64,000 nucleotides of DNA from Salinicoccus halitifaciens (GTDB lineage: Bacteria; Bacillota; Bacilli; Staphylococcales; Salinicoccaceae), in NCBI RefSeq assembly GCF_021026095.1, contig NZ_JAJNCU010000002.1, forward strand, positions 248,001 through 312,000. The letters are read 5' to 3'. Below, piece after piece: positions 1-8,519 of the stretch. A program made the position numbers and the translations under genes. The number at the start of each line of letters is the position of its first letter. The stretch's first letter is position 1. The notes beneath the pieces are model-generated. The model did no database searches, was not told the origin of the DNA, and was given only the letters and a program-made list of their open reading frames with translations.

Positions 1-1
1 A

Positions 2-775
2 TCCATAGGTGACCTCTTTATAGCAGGCATCATTCCAGGTGTTCTGGTCGGTCTTCTGCTAATACTTTACGCTTATTTCTATTCTAAAAAACAAGGATAT
101 ACTGGGACAGGAGAATCTTTCAGTTTCAAAAAATTACTGTATGCAATAAATCGGGCAAAATGGTCATTATTGATTCCGGTAATCATACTTGGCGGTATAT
201 ATGGTGGAATCTTTACACCAACTGAAGCAGCAGTCGTAGCAGTAGTCTATGCAACTGTGGTTAGTCTTTTCCTTCACAAAGAGATAAAACTCAGAGATTT
301 TCATGTGGCTATCAGAGAAGCGGCATTGAGTTCGGTAGTAATATTACTCATTATAGGTACGGCCAATGCTTTTGGCACTGTACTTTCTATGGAGCAAATC
401 CCTCAAGTTGTCGCTGAAGGATTCTTATCCATAACGGAAAATACAATCATGTTAATGATACTGATTATCATACTTCTACTCATTATCGGATTATTTATCG
501 ATACTTCAGCAGCAGTCATTATATTCACACCAATCTTATTACCAATGGTTATTGAAATAGGGATCAATCCAATTCATTTCGGAATTGTGATGATTGTAGC
601 ACTTTCAATTGGATTTATCACACCACCGATGGGGGTGAACTTATTTGTAGGTTCAAGTATTTCGGGGTTAAGTGTACCAATCTTAGCGAAAGCAGTCATG
701 CCTTTCTTTATTGTATTGCTGCTTGGGTTAATTATTATTACATTAATTCCACAAATATCATTGATGCTGTTATAG
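2..775 (+). CDS. TRAP transporter large permease (DctM-like), 5' truncated
   Basis: Membrane permease of a tripartite, sodium-coupled TRAP transporter, which normally works with a small membrane subunit and a solute-binding protein to import organic acids. The frame is open from the left edge, so the start lies outside the window. Visible family motifs are AGIIPG near the left edge, GIFTPTEAA, DTSAAVIIFTPILLP and GFITPPMGVNLFV. The C-terminal half is strongly hydrophobic, as in this family. The stop is followed by a strong terminator, so this is the last gene of its unit. The substrate cannot be read from this fragment. Confidence 0.93.
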   Translation, partial: SIGDLFIAGIIPGVLVGLLLILYAYFYSKKQGYTGTGESFSFKKLLYAINRAKWSLLIPVIILGGIYGGIFTPTEAAVVAVVYATVVSLFLHKEIKLRDFHVAIREAALSSVVILLIIGTANAFGTVLSMEQIPQVVAEGFLSITENTIMLMILIIILLLIIGLFIDTSAAVIIFTPILLPMVIEIGINPIHFGIVMIVALSIGFITPPMGVNLFVGSSISGLSVPILAKAVMPFFIVLLLGLIIITLIPQISLMLL

Positions 776-786
776 AATCAAAATAG

Positions 787-825
787 AAAAAGACTGGCGG
801 GGGCAAGAGGCCGTCAGTCTTTTTA
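787..825. terminator. bidirectional terminator
   Basis: Arms AAAAAGACTG-GCGG and CCG-TCAGTCTTTTT pair with one G-T and enclose a short loop. There is a T-run on one side and an A-run on the other. It lies between the ends of two convergent genes and can serve both. Confidence 0.85.
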
Positions 826-840
826 TTTCTGATATGAATA

Positions 841-2097
841 TTATTTTGAATGAGAGCCCGTTTCCACAAGCTGCCTCGTTATTTTGACCGTATGGATCCT
901 TCTATCACCGACCTCGAGTATCTCAAAGACGAGACCTTCAGTTTCCAGTGTCTCACCGGTCTCGGGGAGGTAGCCGAGCTCGCCGAGTATGAAGCCGGCG
1001 AGGTTGTCATCCTCATCCGGGATATCCCCATCGAGCATGTTGTTCAGCTGGTGGAGGGGGATCTTGCTGTCGCAGATGATTTCATCGTCGGTGTGTTTCT
1101 TGACCATGACGCCGTCCACGTCGGTTTCATCCCTGATTTCCCGGCCGATCATGGTTTCGATCAGTTCCTCGTGGGTGAGGATCCCTTCCGTGCCGCCGTA
1201 CTCGTCGAGTACGATTGCGAGGTGTTTATTCTCCTGGAGCATCCGTTTGAAGACTACGTCGACCGGCTGGAATTCGTAAATTGTAAGCGGGTCGAGGTCG
1301 GAGAAGTCCGTGATGGCTTTCTCCGTCTGATCGGACCATGCGACGAAGAATTTCGTGTGGAAGACGCCGATCATGTTGTCCAGGTCACCGTCATAGACAG
1401 GGTAGCGGCTGTACCTTGAGTGAAGCATGACTTTCTTCGCATCCTCATAGGATATATGCGCGCTGAGTGCATCGACTTCCGTCCGGGGTGTCTGCAGGAT
1501 ATCCGCAACATTCAGGTCCGGGAAATCGAGCACGCCTTTCAGGCTGTATACTTCATCATTTTCAAAAGTGCCTTCGGTGTGGCCGATGTCGACCATCGCG
1601 CGCATATCCGACCTTGAAATCGTCAGTTCCCGGCCGTCATCTTTTCCAAGGAGCTTGATTGTCGTCTTGGTGATCAGGTTAAGCAGGAAAATGAATGGTC
1701 TGAGGACGAAGAGGATGGCCATCGTCGGATAGTAGACGATATGGGAAATCCTTTCGGGGAAAGCGGCTGCCACTGATTTTGGCAGGACTTCTGCGAAAAT
1801 GATGATGAGAACGGTGAGGATCGCGGTCGTGATGCCGATGTTCCAGCCGTATTCAATCGCAACGATGGTGACGAGCGACGGCAGGACGATATTCGGCAGG
1901 TTGTTTGCGATGAGGATACCCGGGATGAAGATTGTCGGGTTGTTGACGAGCTTCAAAAGACGCTCGGATTTTTTATCGCCGCTTCGGGCTTTCATCTGCA
2001 GCTTCATCTCGTTGGTGGCGGTGAGTGCCGTCTCACTGCCGGAGAAGTAGCTGGAAGCGATGAATAAAAGAATTATTGCTATGAACAAAACTGTCAA
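841..2097 (-). CDS. CNNM/CorC/HlyC-family membrane protein with CBS pair
   Basis: Integral membrane protein of the CorC/HlyC family, whose Bacillus and Staphylococcus members are linked to magnesium export and resistance. The protein has 418 residues. The N-terminal membrane domain (about 1-175) carries the SGSETAL motif at 19-25. A CBS-domain pair follows (about 180-310), then a C-terminal CorC_HlyC domain (about 325-410). The best start is TTG at 2097, because AAAGGTG lies a suitable distance upstream and no ATG is better placed. It stands alone between two terminators. Assignment to magnesium is from the family; ion specificity is not visible. Confidence 0.9.
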   Translation of the reverse strand: MTVLFIAIILLFIASSYFSGSETALTATNEMKLQMKARSGDKKSERLLKLVNNPTIFIPGILIANNLPNIVLPSLVTIVAIEYGWNIGITTAILTVLIIIFAEVLPKSVAAAFPERISHIVYYPTMAILFVLRPFIFLLNLITKTTIKLLGKDDGRELTISRSDMRAMVDIGHTEGTFENDEVYSLKGVLDFPDLNVADILQTPRTEVDALSAHISYEDAKKVMLHSRYSRYPVYDGDLDNMIGVFHTKFFVAWSDQTEKAITDFSDLDPLTIYEFQPVDVVFKRMLQENKHLAIVLDEYGGTEGILTHEELIETMIGREIRDETDVDGVMVKKHTDDEIICDSKIPLHQLNNMLDGDIPDEDDNLAGFILGELGYLPETGETLETEGLVFEILEVGDRRIHTVKITRQLVETGSHSK

Positions 2098-2261
2098 AAT
2101 GATTCACCTTTTTATAATTAGTTATTTTATGGGTCTGTGTTTAATGTGCAGGATATATTATACAGACTCCTGCCTCTATATGCCCGTATATACATACTGG
2201 GAAACTGACAAATTCAGGCATATATGTACAAAAAGTGTCGAGAAGGGCTGGGGGAACCTAA

Positions 2262-2291
2262 TAAAAAAGACAGACCGCTTTGGGTCTGTCC
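2262..2291 (-). terminator. rho-independent terminator
   Basis: Perfect stem GACAGACC/GGTCTGTC with a short loop. Read on the minus strand it is followed by a run of six T. It ends the symporter gene. Confidence 0.85.
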
Positions 2292-2306
2292 ATATTACGA
2301 TGATAT

Positions 2307-3734
2307 TCAGCTGTGTGTCGTGACCGGTTCCCTCTGTTTCGTCACGGCCGTGACAATGAGCAGTGTGACAAGTGACAGCGGCAGCCCGACAAATATCGGG
2401 TGCAGTCCGAAAGGATGCCCCAGGATCTGCCAGATGACGGCTGTGATGAGGCCGCCCCACATGGCTGCAAGGCCAGCGGATTTCGTGACCCGCTTCCAGA
2501 AGAGGCCGAGCATGATCGGTGCGAGCAGGCCGGATACGGTCATGGCCGTCCCGGTCACCATCAGGTTGACGAGTCCGGGGATCGACAGCGCCAGGACAAG
2601 CGCCACGACGGAGACGATCAGGACGGATATCCTGCTCCAGATGAGCATCTTCTTATCATTCTGATCCGTGACGAGCGGTCTGATCAGATCATTGACCACT
2701 GAGGAGGATCCCGCCAGAAGGAAGGAGTCCGCACTCGATATGACCGCTGCGAGTAATACGACAATCATCACAACGACCAAAGCGAACGGGAATACATCTC
2801 CGATGACACCGTAGTAGATGAGCACCGGATCGATGTTCTCGATTCCGAGGCCGTAACGGCTGAGTACACCGATGCCGATTGCAATCGCTCCAATTGCGAC
2901 GGCGATGATCATGGAGATCAGGTAGCCGTTGCCCGCCGTCTTCAAATCATCAGCCGCCCATACACGCTGCCAGAGATCCTGGCGGACGAACTGGAATACA
3001 GCCAAAGTCAGCAGGTATATGAGGATTTCACCCGGCGTGATGTTCATCACACTGAGCATATCCCCTTCACCTGCGGCATTGGCATTCGCTGCGATATCCC
3101 CCCAGCCGCCTGCGAATGCGAGCACCGTCACGAACAGCACGACCACACCGATCGTCAAAATCGTCCCGTGGATGACGTCCTGCCAGATGACCATCTTCAA
3201 TCCGCCGAAGTAGGTCTTGAGCGTAAGCAGTACCCAGCCGATGAAGACGCCGAGGATGAAGTCGATTCCGAGCGTGAGGTTCAGGATCGTTGCGATCGCC
3301 ACAAACTGCATGCCGGTCATCGCACAGTATGAGAATAAAATGCTGATGACCGTCGGTATGCGCGCCGCTTCGCCGTAGCGGAGGGCGGTGTAGTCACCGA
3401 TCGTCACCATCTTATGCTCCTCACCGAGCTGCCTGATCCGCTTGAGCAGGAACGCGGCAAAGATGAGTATGCATAAGAACATCGTGATATGTATCCACTG
3501 CTGGCCCATCCCGAGGCTGTAGCCATTCTCCATATAACCGAGCAGCGTCGATCCGCCGACGCCCGTCCCGATGAATGTCAGTATGATCGGCCAGAACGAG
3601 ACCGATCTGCCGGCGACGTTGTAGTCTTCATATGTCTTCGTTTTCCGGTTCAGGTATATGGCCGATACAAACAGGAAAATGAAGTAGGCGAAGACGATGA
3701 CCGCCAATAAAATTCTTTCATCTGCATTGAACAT
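2307..3734 (-). CDS. sodium:solute symporter family protein
   Basis: Secondary transporter of the sodium:solute symporter (SSS) family, importing a solute with Na+ across the cell membrane. The 475 residues contain about 12-13 hydrophobic helices. The stretch after the first helix (TKTYEDYNVAGRSVSFWP) and the following GTGVGGSTLLGYMENGY are typical of the first part of SSS proteins. The gene is monocistronic with its own terminator. The family includes proline, pantothenate and urea carriers; I cannot tell which substrate applies, and no catabolic gene sits directly beside it. Confidence 0.88.
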   Translation of the reverse strand: MFNADERILLAVIVFAYFIFLFVSAIYLNRKTKTYEDYNVAGRSVSFWPIILTFIGTGVGGSTLLGYMENGYSLGMGQQWIHITMFLCILIFAAFLLKRIRQLGEEHKMVTIGDYTALRYGEAARIPTVISILFSYCAMTGMQFVAIATILNLTLGIDFILGVFIGWVLLTLKTYFGGLKMVIWQDVIHGTILTIGVVVLFVTVLAFAGGWGDIAANANAAGEGDMLSVMNITPGEILIYLLTLAVFQFVRQDLWQRVWAADDLKTAGNGYLISMIIAVAIGAIAIGIGVLSRYGLGIENIDPVLIYYGVIGDVFPFALVVVMIVVLLAAVISSADSFLLAGSSSVVNDLIRPLVTDQNDKKMLIWSRISVLIVSVVALVLALSIPGLVNLMVTGTAMTVSGLLAPIMLGLFWKRVTKSAGLAAMWGGLITAVIWQILGHPFGLHPIFVGLPLSLVTLLIVTAVTKQREPVTTHS

Positions 3735-3955
3735 GTAACAAATTCACCCCTGTAAAGTTAAATTCACGGACCGGTTTGAAACTCAAAATCAATATGTATG
3801 TGCCGGCCCATGGTGACCTTTTTCATTTTACCACACAACTCATATCCATGAACTATGAAATGATGGCGCTTCCTGAAATCAGGTGCAGCAGGATATACAT
3901 ATTGATATAATCGTTTAAAAGGGTACAGGCATCTTTATACATACAGGGAGGCACA

Positions 3956-5632
3956 ATGATGAAAGAACGAATGAAAACACTCGATTGCCGCGGGGATATT
4001 CTCGCGATAACGAAGCGGCTTGTCGGCATACGGAGCGAGGTCAATACGGAAGGGGAGCGGGTGATCGCCGCTTCCATCCATGGCATGCTTGCATCACACC
4101 CGTACTTTGAGGCGAACCCGTCGCAGCTCGTTATGGCGCCGACAGTCAATGATGAGCGGAAGCGGTACAACGTCATGGCGTATGTCAAAGGCACAAAGAC
4201 AGAAAGCAGCCGCACGGTCGTGCTGATGGGGCATATGGATACGGTCGGTGTGGAAGATTTCGGTGCACACCAGGAACTCGCATTCAAGCCGGGAGACTGG
4301 ATGGAACACCTGAAGGATACAGAGCTGTCAGAGTCCGTGAAATCCCAGCTTGATTCCGGTGACTGGCTGTTCGGCCGCGGCGTCCTCGATATGAAGAGCG
4401 GGGTGGCAAGCAACCTGCACCTGCTCACGTATTATGCGGAGCATCCGGAAGAGCTTGCCGGAAACCTCGTCTTTATCGCGGAATGTGATGAGGAGGACAG
4501 CTCACACGGCATATTGTCGGCTTTGAAGACGCTGAAGCGCTGGCAGGAGGAAGAAGGTTTTGAATATGCCGCCGCCATCAATGCGGATTTCGTCGCACCT
4601 GGTTATGAAGGTGACGAGAACCGCTACATCTACAAAGGCACGGTCGGAAAACTCCTCCCATCCTTCTTCATCACAGGCGAGGAAACGCACGTTGGCTCAG
4701 CCTTCGACGGACTTGATCCGAACTTCATCGCAGCCGAACTTACGCGCCAGATCAGCTATAATCCCGAACTCTCAGATATGGCGCTCGGGGAGGCGACGAT
4801 TCCGCCGGTCTCGCTCAAGCAGACTGACCTGAAGCCGAATTATACCGTGCAGACGGCACTGTCGGCTTACGTCTACTACAACTTCTTCGTCCATTCATGG
4901 TCGCCCGAGAAGGTTCTGGAACTGTTGAAGGAGCAGGCGGGGGCCGCCTTCCGCAATGCGCTCGACACTTTCCAGGCACGCCACAGGAAATTCGGCGAGC
5001 TGAGCGGCGGAGAGGAACGAAAAATCCCGTGGGAACCGAGGGTGTTTACTTACGATGAGATGGATGCACTGCTCAAAGACGTACACGAGGAAGAGTACGT
5101 GAATCATATGAAGGACTTCAAGGCGGAACTCGAGCAGGACGAGAGCCTCGATTCCCGCATGCTCGCCGCACACGTCGTCGAGGAGGCATGGCAGTTCATG
5201 CCGGATAAGAGCCCTGCGATCATCGTCTTCTACTCATCACTGTATTCGCCGAGGGTCGCGCTGACGGGGGAAAATGCGGATGAACGGAGGCTCCTTGATG
5301 CGCTGGATGCGGCGATCGAAGAGATGCAGCCGGAGTATGGGCACCCGATTGTGGCTAAGAACTTCTTCCCGCATATATCGGATATGAGCTTCGTTGCGAT
5401 GAGCGATGACATGTCGGAGATCGATGATATGATCCGGAACACACCGTCGTGGGGTAAGAAGCTCTACGTCGAATACCAGGATGTCGCCGACCTGAACATT
5501 CCCGTCATCAACATCGGGCCGTACGGCATGGATGGCCACAAGCGCCTCGAGCGGATGGAGATGACCTACTCGCTTGAGGTGGTGCCGAACCTCACGAACA
5601 ACGTAATCAGAAGAGTGCTTGAAGCGGAATGA
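3956..5632 (+). CDS. M20-family peptidase, RocB-like
   Basis: Zinc-dependent M20 metallopeptidase of the RocB type, named for a Bacillus gene of the arginine-utilisation operon whose exact reaction is poorly defined. The protein has 558 residues, as expected for RocB. Metal-binding motifs are visible: MGHMDT (H93, D95), GRGVLDMKSG (D145) and the acidic pair in AECDEED (179-180). ATG at 3956 follows GGGAGG at 3946-3951; a second ATG comes directly after. No other arginine gene is nearby, so a role in arginine use is only a name-based guess. It ends at a long perfect hairpin. Confidence 0.88.
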   Translation: MMKERMKTLDCRGDILAITKRLVGIRSEVNTEGERVIAASIHGMLASHPYFEANPSQLVMAPTVNDERKRYNVMAYVKGTKTESSRTVVLMGHMDTVGVEDFGAHQELAFKPGDWMEHLKDTELSESVKSQLDSGDWLFGRGVLDMKSGVASNLHLLTYYAEHPEELAGNLVFIAECDEEDSSHGILSALKTLKRWQEEEGFEYAAAINADFVAPGYEGDENRYIYKGTVGKLLPSFFITGEETHVGSAFDGLDPNFIAAELTRQISYNPELSDMALGEATIPPVSLKQTDLKPNYTVQTALSAYVYYNFFVHSWSPEKVLELLKEQAGAAFRNALDTFQARHRKFGELSGGEERKIPWEPRVFTYDEMDALLKDVHEEEYVNHMKDFKAELEQDESLDSRMLAAHVVEEAWQFMPDKSPAIIVFYSSLYSPRVALTGENADERRLLDALDAAIEEMQPEYGHPIVAKNFFPHISDMSFVAMSDDMSEIDDMIRNTPSWGKKLYVEYQDVADLNIPVINIGPYGMDGHKRLERMEMTYSLEVVPNLTNNVIRRVLEAE

Positions 5633-5672
5633 AAAACCGCGGGTTTCCCATCAGGGAACCCGCGGTTTTTTC
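5633..5672. terminator. bidirectional terminator
   Basis: Fourteen-base perfect arms (AAAACCGCGGGTTCCC-type) around the loop ATC, with T-run and A-run flanks. It separates the convergent M20 peptidase and regulator genes. Confidence 0.9.
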
Positions 5673-7467
5673 ATTCGAAAGATAAAGTGCCGGTCAGTAT
5701 CAACGTTTCAATCATCAGGAGGAGATGGGCGGTCGTCGTGGAATCCTTCAAATCCTTATCGAGCATCTTTTCAATTTTCCCGATGCGGTATTGAATGCCG
5801 CCGATGGACAAAGCGAGGTCCTTCATCGTCTTTTCCAGCTTCTGATTATTTTTAAGGAATACATATAACGTGTGGAGCAGTTCCCTGTTCTTATCACTTG
5901 GTTCAAGCAGTGATTTCAGCTCCCGTGTGGCGATGCCTTCAATCACTCCGGGGTTTATATTTTCAAGGAGGCTGCCGAGAATGCCGAGATCTTCATAGTG
6001 CACGAGCATCGAATCTTTCGGGAAATTCGCCGCCTGTTCCGCTTCAGTGACACTTCCTGAGAGCTGCTCCAGATCAGTGAATGCTTTACTGACGCCTGCC
6101 TTGAAACGGAAAGGAGGGAGGTCTTTCGACAGCTTCTCCATGATGGATTCGAATACTTTGAAAGTATGTGCTTCATCTTTGTAGCCGTAAAGGAACATAA
6201 GTATATTGTCACCCTTTTGGGTGAGCAGGCCGTTCAGATTGTATAACTTCAACGATTTGGCAATGGATATGAGTATATGATAATGGTCTGTCAGCACGTC
6301 GGGCTGGCATGCATGCAGCGGCTTGATGGAAATCATACGGAAGGGCGGAAGGATCTTCGGGTTCAGGTAACTTGCATGCAGGGCAAGTTCTGTCTTGTTC
6401 TCAAACCGGCTGTGGACCATGCGGTCGAGGAAGTTGATTTTCAGCCTCTCAGTCGTTTCAAAGCTCACTTTTTCATTGAGGAAACACAGGCTCGCCGCAA
6501 CGGCCAGCCGTTCCAGAAACAGGTGATCATTCAAAGGGACGGCTGAAGGTGCGTCATACAACAGGCAGCAGTATCCTTCAACACGCTCATTGAGCAGAAT
6601 CGGGGATGTCATCATGCAACCGTTTTCAATTTCGTGTTTGCCGGTGCCGAGAGAATCGAATGCATGGCTGCTGAAGACTGCTTCTAAATCAGGCAGCGGC
6701 TCATCCACACCTTCCCGGAACAGTATATTCCCCTCTGTATCTGTGATGAAGGCACCGGTCTCCAGGAGATCTGCAGTGATCTTCAAGAGATGCGGCAGAT
6801 CTTTTTGCTGTGCGATGCTTTCAGTGATGCGGTTGTGGAAATCAGAGACTTTATCGAGCAGCCGTGTCTTCTCCAGCAGCTGGTCGTACGTCCCTTCGAG
6901 TTCATCGACGAATGTGCGTTCATCGTAAATCGGCAGGATTTCACCGTGAAGCGCTTCCCAGTGTTCCCTTGTCTGGACTTCGAAGGCACATTGCGCATCC
7001 CCCCGTGCACAGCACGTCACTTCCTTGACGAATATTTCCTCCCCGCACAGCATCGTCATCATACCGCTCGCAAATCCGCTTAAAATATAACAGGAACATT
7101 CATCGGAGAGGCCGAAACTTTCAAGCTGCATCTTCACTTCGAATGAATCATACCAGACGCCGCCAAGATCTTTGAAATGAAGGCGGTTATCCCTGTACTC
7201 AAGAGCGCCTTTGCGTCTGAGCCCCGATACATGGCCGAGCCCTGCGTGAATGCTTTGGATTTCATCGATCAGTGTTTCAAGGTCGTCTGGACCGGAGAGC
7301 ATTTCCTTTGCCTTTTCGATGCCGAGATCCTTGCCGAAACGGAGCAGGAAGCGTTTCGCCTTCTGCTGGCCGAGGTGTTCAATCAGCACCTTCCGCATCA
7401 GACCGAATGTCGATGAGGTGACGACCAGGTCGTTGGTTTTCAAGTCCCTGAGTTGAGATTGGTTCAT
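5671..7467 (-). CDS. aromatic-sensing transcription regulator, XylR_N/V4R sensor fused to PucR-type output
   Basis: Likely effector-dependent activator of the divergent aromatic operon. The protein has 598 residues. Residues 1-165 match the XylR_N plus V4R sensor of DmpR/MopR/XylR. The zinc ligands known from MopR (Cys155, Glu178, Cys181, Cys189, from memory) fit with exact spacing as C126, E149, C152 and C160. The phenol-contacting Trp134 fits as W105, and H79 lies close to the place of MopR His106. A GAF-like middle part follows, then at about 535-590 a PucR-type helix-turn-helix (LKNNQKLEKTMKDLALS, then IQYRIGKIEKML). There is no sigma54 AAA+ domain. AGGAGGT precedes the ATG. Sensor and output are seen; the effector is inferred. 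Confidence 0.88.
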   Translation of the reverse strand: MNQSQLRDLKTNDLVVTSSTFGLMRKVLIEHLGQQKAKRFLLRFGKDLGIEKAKEMLSGPDDLETLIDEIQSIHAGLGHVSGLRRKGALEYRDNRLHFKDLGGVWYDSFEVKMQLESFGLSDECSCYILSGFASGMMTMLCGEEIFVKEVTCCARGDAQCAFEVQTREHWEALHGEILPIYDERTFVDELEGTYDQLLEKTRLLDKVSDFHNRITESIAQQKDLPHLLKITADLLETGAFITDTEGNILFREGVDEPLPDLEAVFSSHAFDSLGTGKHEIENGCMMTSPILLNERVEGYCCLLYDAPSAVPLNDHLFLERLAVAASLCFLNEKVSFETTERLKINFLDRMVHSRFENKTELALHASYLNPKILPPFRMISIKPLHACQPDVLTDHYHILISIAKSLKLYNLNGLLTQKGDNILMFLYGYKDEAHTFKVFESIMEKLSKDLPPFRFKAGVSKAFTDLEQLSGSVTEAEQAANFPKDSMLVHYEDLGILGSLLENINPGVIEGIATRELKSLLEPSDKNRELLHTLYVFLKNNQKLEKTMKDLALSIGGIQYRIGKIEKMLDKDLKDSTTTAHLLLMIETLILTGTLSFE

Positions 7468-7486
7468 TAAATGACCTCCTGTATTT

Positions 7487-7637
7487 ATTGATATGATGAT
7501 ATCACATCGTACTGATTATTTGAATTTTCAATAAATTATACTGTGAATTTGATGAATTACAATAAAAATCGATATTATATATAAAATTATTATACAGTAC
7601 CATGAGGTTGTAGCAAAAAACAAAGGGGGATTCAGCA
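7487..7637. promoter_or_regulatory. divergent control region of aromatic cluster 1
   Basis: This AT-rich gap separates the regulator from the operon it probably controls. It holds a palindrome TGATATGATGATATCA (7489-7504). It also holds two related direct repeats, TGAATTTTCAATAAATTA (7521-7538) and TGAATTTGATGAATTA (7544-7559), starting 23 bp apart, about two helical turns. These are candidate binding sites for the regulator. The operon start codon is preceded by AAAGGGGGA. No clear consensus sigma-A promoter was found, which fits an activated promoter. Confidence 0.5.
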
Positions 7638-8498
7638 ATGGCAACATTCGAAGTTAAAAATTTGATGACAGAAGGATTCAACACGGTTTATGCCCACGGC
7701 GGTGAAGGACAGGATGAGGCGATTTTCTTCCTGCACGGTTCCGGTCCCGGAGCAAACGGCCTTTCGAACTGGAATAAGGTGCTGAAAGTGATGGGGGAAA
7801 AGTATGAGGTGTTCGCTCCGGATTTTGTAGGTTTCGGCAACACTGAAATACCGGAAAATACAGATCTGACATTTTGGGAATGGACGACATTGAGGGTCAA
7901 ACAGGTATTTGCGATCATGGAGCACCATGGTATTGAAAAAGCGCATTTTGTTGGAAATTCAATGGGCGGCATCATTTCCATGCATGCGATCATGTACGAC
8001 GAGTCCAAAGTCGATAAATTGGTGCTGATGGGCAGCGGCGGAGGAAAGACTCCGGGTCCGACACCTGAAATCGTAAGAATGACCGGGTTCTTCAATGATC
8101 CGTCCATAGAGTCTCTCAGGAACCTGATGAAATGGTTTGTATATGATGAGAGCATCCTCGGTGATGATATTGAAAGCATCGTCCAGACACGCTATGAAAA
8201 CCTGATGCGTCCCGGCATGAAGGAACTCTACCCGACGCTCTTTCCGAAAAATCCGATGGAGCTGCTGATCCCGCCGAGTGCGCTGAGACGCATCAAGCAG
8301 AAGACGCTCATGATCCACGGATATGAAGATCAGTTCGTACCGGTCGACAGCAGCCAGAGCCTTCTGAAGCATATACCAAACTCGGAACTGGTCATCTTGA
8401 AACAGTGCGGTCACTGGGCACAGATCGAGAAAGCCGAGCGGTTCCTGGAGTTGACCGATCAGTTTTTGGCAGATGAAGCGAAAGTGCTTTCAAATTAA
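7638..8498 (+). CDS. meta-cleavage product hydrolase (alpha/beta hydrolase)
   Basis: Carbon-carbon bond hydrolase acting on the ring-fission product of an extradiol dioxygenase, giving 2-hydroxypenta-2,4-dienoate and a carboxylic acid (MhpC/DmpD/TodF type). The protein has 286 residues. Visible are the oxyanion motif HGSGPG, the nucleophile elbow GNSMGG, the acid in GYEDQFVP and the catalytic histidine in GHWAQIE. The N-terminal HGSGPGANG pattern is characteristic of meta-cleavage hydrolases rather than general esterases. It is the first gene of a six-gene operon with gaps of 11-33 bp. Its presence shows that cluster 1 uses the hydrolytic branch. Confidence 0.9.
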   Translation: MATFEVKNLMTEGFNTVYAHGGEGQDEAIFFLHGSGPGANGLSNWNKVLKVMGEKYEVFAPDFVGFGNTEIPENTDLTFWEWTTLRVKQVFAIMEHHGIEKAHFVGNSMGGIISMHAIMYDESKVDKLVLMGSGGGKTPGPTPEIVRMTGFFNDPSIESLRNLMKWFVYDESILGDDIESIVQTRYENLMRPGMKELYPTLFPKNPMELLIPPSALRRIKQKTLMIHGYEDQFVPVDSSQSLLKHIPNSELVILKQCGHWAQIEKAERFLELTDQFLADEAKVLSN

Positions 8499-8519
8499 GC
8501 TTTAAGGGGGGATGGGAAT

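Noticed and set aside
850-1419. Open frame of 189 codons opposite the CorC/HlyC-type gene
   Set aside because: It is antisense to a well-supported family member, has no ribosome site and no recognisable motif.
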